From positions 70,174,640-70,238,639 of the forward strand of contig NC_031769.1 of assembly GCF_001522545.3 (NCBI RefSeq): a DNA stretch of 64,000 bases, read 5' to 3'. Position 1 is the first letter of the stretch. Each line of letters opens with the position of its first letter. Positions 61,226-64,000 of this stretch are shown here, in pieces. This DNA is from Parus major (Eukaryota > Chordata > Aves > Passeriformes > Paridae). The translations under genes and the position numbers were made by a program. Under the pieces are notes generated by a model. That model was given only the letters and a program-made list of their open reading frames with translations, was not told the origin of the DNA and did no database searches.

Positions 61226-62760
61226 ATTCCCTAAAAGTAAGTGATAAGAATAAATAATTTTCAATTGGTTTTATTTTTCCTTACAAGATAGAGGGGAAAA
61301 CAAGTTTCAACTAATATCTGAGATCAGAAACTAAAGGTGAGGGAGAACTACAAATAAAATACTTTTTTAGGCTGCTGGTGTTAAAATACTAGCAAATAGT
61401 CAATTGGCTTATTTTTAACAAATCTGAAGTCAACATGCAACAAAAATAACACTTATTGAATATCTATAAGTAAAAATTATAAGAGACATCACCATGGGTG
61501 ACATGTATTTTCTGTTAAGCATTCTAAGCTATTTACTTTTCATGTGCAATTTGAAATAATTCTAAAGCAGTACAAACAATTTAAATTGGGCTATAACACT
61601 TCCCCACTTCCTCCCTCTACTTTTGTAGCAGCTCCAGCTCTCATTTGGCCTACCAATGAATCAATCCAACTTACTGAGCTTGCAGGAATCTATTCTATTT
61701 CTTTTTGGGTTAGTTTTCTGCTGAGTTTGCAAGTGAACTGACACATCAGAGAGCCAAGATAAGTAAATGTGCCACAGCAAAGGGTGCACTGACACTTAGA
61801 CTTCCTTAATCATGAAACTTCACCCTGAACTAGTATCCAAAATATAATGCTCATCTGGATATTTGAAATTCTAGATCTGTCTATACATTTTGTTTATTCT
61901 TTCTATTTATTATTATAGTAGCAACTAGAAGTAAGTTAGAATTGCCTGTCAGCTATTGTTCAAGTACAGGGTAAGAAAAAGTTATCATCAAATGGCCTGG
62001 GCAAAGGACAGCCAGAGGAAGAACAGAACCTTCTCCAAATTGTGTCGGTATCTTAACTGAAAGCAGAGCTGAAGTCTTGTTAATTCAATTTTAATGCCTG
62101 TCTGCTAGAGAGAAAACAGGATTATGAGTGCATTTCCCGCTCAGAAAAAGTCTGCTCCCTGCATATGAATATTGGTCGTGTTCTCCTCCCTGGCTGGGAA
62201 GTATCTTCTAAATACTGATAAGGTTTGACAGTCCTCTACAAAGTCAATAGCAAAACTAGTAATTCACTTCCAGCTCCAATTTATTTTATTTAAACAATAT
62301 CTACTGAAGTTTGGACTTCAATCAGATAGGTCTCCCAGTGCATGACTATCAGTGCAAGGAAAAGGTAAAAAGCCAAGGAATAATAAAACAACCACCATTT
62401 TATAGACTTGATTCAACTTATAGAGGATTCTGATAAAAATATTTATTTCATCACAAATAGTAAATAAGAATCTTTCTAGTTTGTGTTTTGTGTTTTGTGT
62501 TTTGTGTTTTGTTTGTTTGTTTGTTTGTTTTCTTTCCATTAGCCTTATTTGTTCAATACATTACAAAACTTAAGGAAACGCTCTTCGCGCTTTTTGAAAC
62601 CCTGGCTAGGCAAAACCCTCGTATCAAGAGGAGAACACATTAGCAAAGCTACACGTAGTTAATTTTAATGCTGGAACAATATTTTACTATGTCTCCTGGA
62701 GGAACTAAAAAGCACTGAAATCCAGGAAAATGCTCTTTATGTGGCAAGATGTTGGCTGTG
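61226..62760. other. AT-rich non-coding DNA, no gene recognised
   Basis: No gene recognised. A TTTTGTG-type minisatellite lies at 62480-62531. A CGC-rich word (CTCTTCGCGCTTTTT) near 62581 is isolated. Confidence 0.55.
62480..62531. repeat. TTTTGTG/TTTG minisatellite
   Basis: Four TGTTTTG units (7 bases) change into five TTTG units (4 bases). The open frame of Lys/Thr/Asn residues on the minus strand at 62318-62539 is this repeat read in antisense. Confidence 0.9.
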
Positions 62761-62986
62761 CAGTGGCTGCAGCGGCCCCAGGGCTGGGTCCGGCTGAGCC
62801 CCTCAGCCACGGGCGGGCGGGCGAGAGCCCCGGGGAAAGCCTGGCCAAGGGAGGGCAAAACGCTGCCCGGCAGCCAGGGCTGAGCCAGGGGAACCGAGCC
62901 ACAAACAGCCCTGCGAGCCCCGGGGGGACAGCGGGAGCGGGGCCGGGGCCAGCAGAGAGCCGGCAGGGATGGGCCTGCGGCCACTG
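62761..62986. other. GC-rich, CpG-dense block bounded by 12-bp inverted repeats
   Basis: This 226-base block is strongly GC-rich (roughly 70% by eye) with about 17 CpG, in otherwise AT-rich DNA. Its ends are CAGTGGCTGCAG (62761-62772) and CTGCGGCCACTG (62975-62986), inverted repeats with one mismatch. The base composition changes right at these ends. It holds a G-quadruplex motif at 62922-62948. The outer flanks show no convincing duplication. Open frames on both strands (up to 111 codons) are Pro/Ala/Arg-rich GC frames without recognisable domains. It could be a small CpG island, a short transposon-like insertion, or a GC-rich repeat. No function is claimed. Confidence 0.6.
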
Positions 62987-64000
62987 TTACAAAATGGTGA
63001 AAGTTAAATATATAAATAAAGTAATACTATGGAACATTTAAGTTCTCCAGCAGATGCTATCACCTACAGTTTTTTTCTCAGTCTTTGGAAGATTGAAAAT
63101 GATTGGAGAAGCAGAAATAATAAATGACGTTAGAAATTTATAGTTCCTATTTTGTGTTTGCTCCACTATTCAAAACTGAATGTAATCATCTGTAAAGTCA
63201 ATAGAATATAAAACAATTTTTAATTCATTGATTGATAAGAACGTGTTTAAGTATACACTTAAGAGATCAAGCCTATGCTAAAGAGATTAAACCTTTGCTG
63301 GTGAATTAGAACCCTTTTGGGATGTTATGACAGTAGTATCATCATTGATCTTTGACAGGGATACACATAGTTACTTTATGTCTTAATGGAATGGGAAAGA
63401 TTTTCAAACTCGAGTGCTTTTTCAGCATTTTCCCTAATTATTTAGATCTGAAATGAGAGTACATTGTATTATAAAAGTTCTCTGAGATACGTGTCTATAA
63501 AGATGTCCAATCCAGGCTAACATTAAAAGTGGCTCTCCTTAACAATACCACTGTGATTTCCCAAATCAGTTTGCTAATGATCTTGAACAAAGTAGAGCTA
63601 CATCAATGATGCATCCTCTTACAAACTTCCAGTCTTTTTCAGGAGTACGCCCCTGGGCTATCAAGCCAACGGCAAAATGTACATTAATTTCAAAGTGGCT
63701 TAGATTTCAGCTAGAAATCATTCTTATAAATAGAAAAGTTCCATCTGAAAAAGGACGATTTTGCTTTAGAAGTCTGTCTTCTTCTGAGGAAGGAAAGTGG
63801 ATCTGGATGGCTGTTGTTGGGGAAAAAACATAGGGACAAGTGCTAGAGAGTGTAGAATCATAGCTGTTGACTGAAGCTTATTTGAGCATTACAGTAATAC
63901 AGTGATAAATAGATAGCAAATACTGTCTGAACTTTAAAATTGAGGTCAGATGTCTTTCTCAAGCATATGTTCTAATACCACGGGTTATTTGTTATGGTGA
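62987..64000. other. AT-rich non-coding DNA, no gene recognised
   Basis: No gene recognised. The 75-codon frame at 63606-63833 has no recognisable domain and no context that supports it. Confidence 0.55.

Noticed and set aside
62649..62984. 111-codon minus frame in the GC block
   Set aside because: Pro/Ala/Arg-rich frame typical of GC-rich non-coding DNA; no domain and no splice or start context.
62761..62986. DNA transposon of the hAT or Tc1 type
   Set aside because: The flanks show no 8-bp or TA target duplication and there is no transposase; kept only as an unexplained block.

Overview
The window looks like an avian chromosome, probably from a songbird. It is AT-rich single-copy-looking DNA carrying many 5'-truncated CR1 LINE copies whose 3' ends finish in the bird-type ATTCTRTGATTC tail, plus several avian-type endogenous retrovirus LTRs. 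All element family names come from recalled family features and by-eye comparison; no search was run. I find no host protein-coding gene, exon chain, tRNA, rRNA or CRISPR array. The open frames are short and lie in simple repeats, assembly gaps, transposons or AT-rich DNA. The window is therefore an intergenic desert or the inside of a very large intron.

Layout. 1-11.6 kb: non-coding DNA with one LTR-like block holding a 26-base G run (about 2740-3412) and a compound trinucleotide repeat (6126-6290). 11.6-20.9 kb: old CR1 pieces, a 59-base gap and a 109-base pure pyrimidine tract. 20.9-27 kb: a CR1 with another CR1 nested inside it, a solo LTR (25313-25803) and a longer CR1. 30-35 kb: a possible LTR remnant, a minus-strand CR1 split by an 820-bp solo LTR with an exact 6-bp target duplication, and a plus-strand CR1 directly abutting it. 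35840-38326: the best-defined element, a 2.5-kb endogenous retrovirus with two LTRs, a 5-bp target duplication, a tRNA-Phe-like primer binding site, decayed gag, no pol, an env fragment fused in frame behind gag, and a polypurine tract. 40.7-61.2 kb: further solo LTRs (40704-41281, 52526-52864, 55931-56926 with a 486-base gap) and CR1 fragments in AT-rich DNA. 62761-62986: an isolated, CpG-dense, GC-rich 226-bp block bounded by imperfect 12-bp inverted repeats, which I cannot assign.

No genes work together here. The biology visible is retrotransposition and its chronology (which element landed in which), recombination of LTRs to solo copies, and decay. The least explained items are the GC-rich block at 62761-62986 and the pol-less gag-env fused retroviral copy. 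I see no evidence of an undescribed functional system.
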